This document shows, piece after piece, positions 63,935-64,000 of a DNA stretch of 64,000 nucleotides (its first letter is position 1; each line of letters starts with the position of its first letter). The translations under genes were made by a program, and so were the position numbers. Source of the DNA: Xanthomonas sp. DAR 80977 (lineage in GTDB: Bacteria; Pseudomonadota; Gammaproteobacteria; Xanthomonadales; Xanthomonadaceae). The notes under the pieces are model-generated. The model saw nothing but the letters and a program-made list of their open reading frames with translations, was not told the origin of the DNA and made no database searches. The stretch covers positions 1,681,001 through 1,745,000 of the forward strand of contig NZ_CP162487.1 of NCBI RefSeq assembly GCF_041240605.1. Direction: 5' to 3'.

Positions 63935-64000
63935 GGGATTCGGGAGTGGGGAGTGGGGATTCGCCAAGGCGGTGCTTTTGCCAATCCCCACTCCCGAATG
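63935..64000. repeat. Heptamer-tract hairpin element at window end
   Basis: GGGATTC, GGGAGTG, GGGAGTG, GGGATTC then CGCCAAGG lead into GGTGCTTTTGCCAATCCCC, the reverse orientation of the same unit (GGGATTGGCAAAAGC). It begins 24 bases beyond the acetyltransferase start, between that gene and whatever lies beyond the window edge. Confidence 0.8.

Overview
This window reads as a chromosomal segment of a Xanthomonas-type gammaproteobacterium (Xanthomonadaceae). The basis is high GC, the closely packed operons, the gene orders algH-ruvX-pyrB and lptCAB-rpoN-hpf-ptsN-hprK-rapZ, a secreted PL1 pectate lyase, an EF-hand protein resembling the XopAW effector family, and a protein with an XVIPCD-like tail typical of the Xanthomonadales bacteria-killing type IV secretion system. 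I see no prophage, integrase, transposase, rRNA, tRNA or CRISPR array. The species cannot be fixed from the sequence alone.

Layout. 1-3.0 kb: a truncated DUF4153 membrane protein, then algH, ruvX and pyrB. 3.1-7.7 kb: a secreted M1-like metallopeptidase, an exported protein of unknown function and a pectate lyase. 7.8-13.3 kb: two divergent paralogous chemoreceptors around a 1.1-kb intergenic region holding a sigma-28-like promoter. 13.6-14.9 kb: a lipoprotein plus a DUF6973/XVIPCD-like protein, which is a candidate immunity/effector pair. 15-19 kb: a two-helix membrane protein, an AraC regulator divergent from a siderophore-interacting flavoprotein, and a secreted hypothetical protein. 19-26.6 kb: an amino-acid permease, an ArsB/NhaD-type transporter, a 188-bp tandem repeat array, a TPR protein, a lipoprotein esterase and mgtE.

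26.9-37.1 kb is a long minus-strand block joining a permease-less PTS (EI, HPr, EIIA-Man), rapZ, hprK, ptsN, hpf, rpoN and the lipopolysaccharide genes lptB, lptA, lptC, kdsC and kdsD. 37.2-39 kb: ibaG, murA and a small EF-hand protein. 39-46.9 kb: two DUF3108 paralogues, purN and purM flanking two membrane proteins, then DUF2066, an AI-2E/PerM-family transporter and hda. 47-48.8 kb: the cell-wall recycling pair amgK-murU, convergent with hda. 48.9-54.4 kb: a GlsB-type membrane protein, an M20 peptidase, a ComEA-like protein, HutD, an OmpR-type regulator with a degenerate receiver, and the EF-hand protein.

54.8-62.8 kb is an iron-related region: a five-gene operon (PepSY-type membrane protein, DUF2271, DUF4198, ApbE, membrane-anchored flavodoxin/FAD reductase) with a Fur-like box at its head, then piuC and a TonB-dependent siderophore receptor with its own Fur-like box. 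The window ends with a Rieske protein and a GNAT acetyltransferase.

Two families of small repeats recur. One is a palindromic element with arms around GGGAGCGGCTTCAGCCGCGAC (three copies). The other is a heptamer tract (GGGRNTN)n, often in inverted pairs; one pair supplies the C-terminal codons and stop codons of both hda and murU. The most interesting items are the candidate effector/immunity pair, the Fur-linked flavinylation operon, the repeat-encoded protein tails and the degenerate response regulator.
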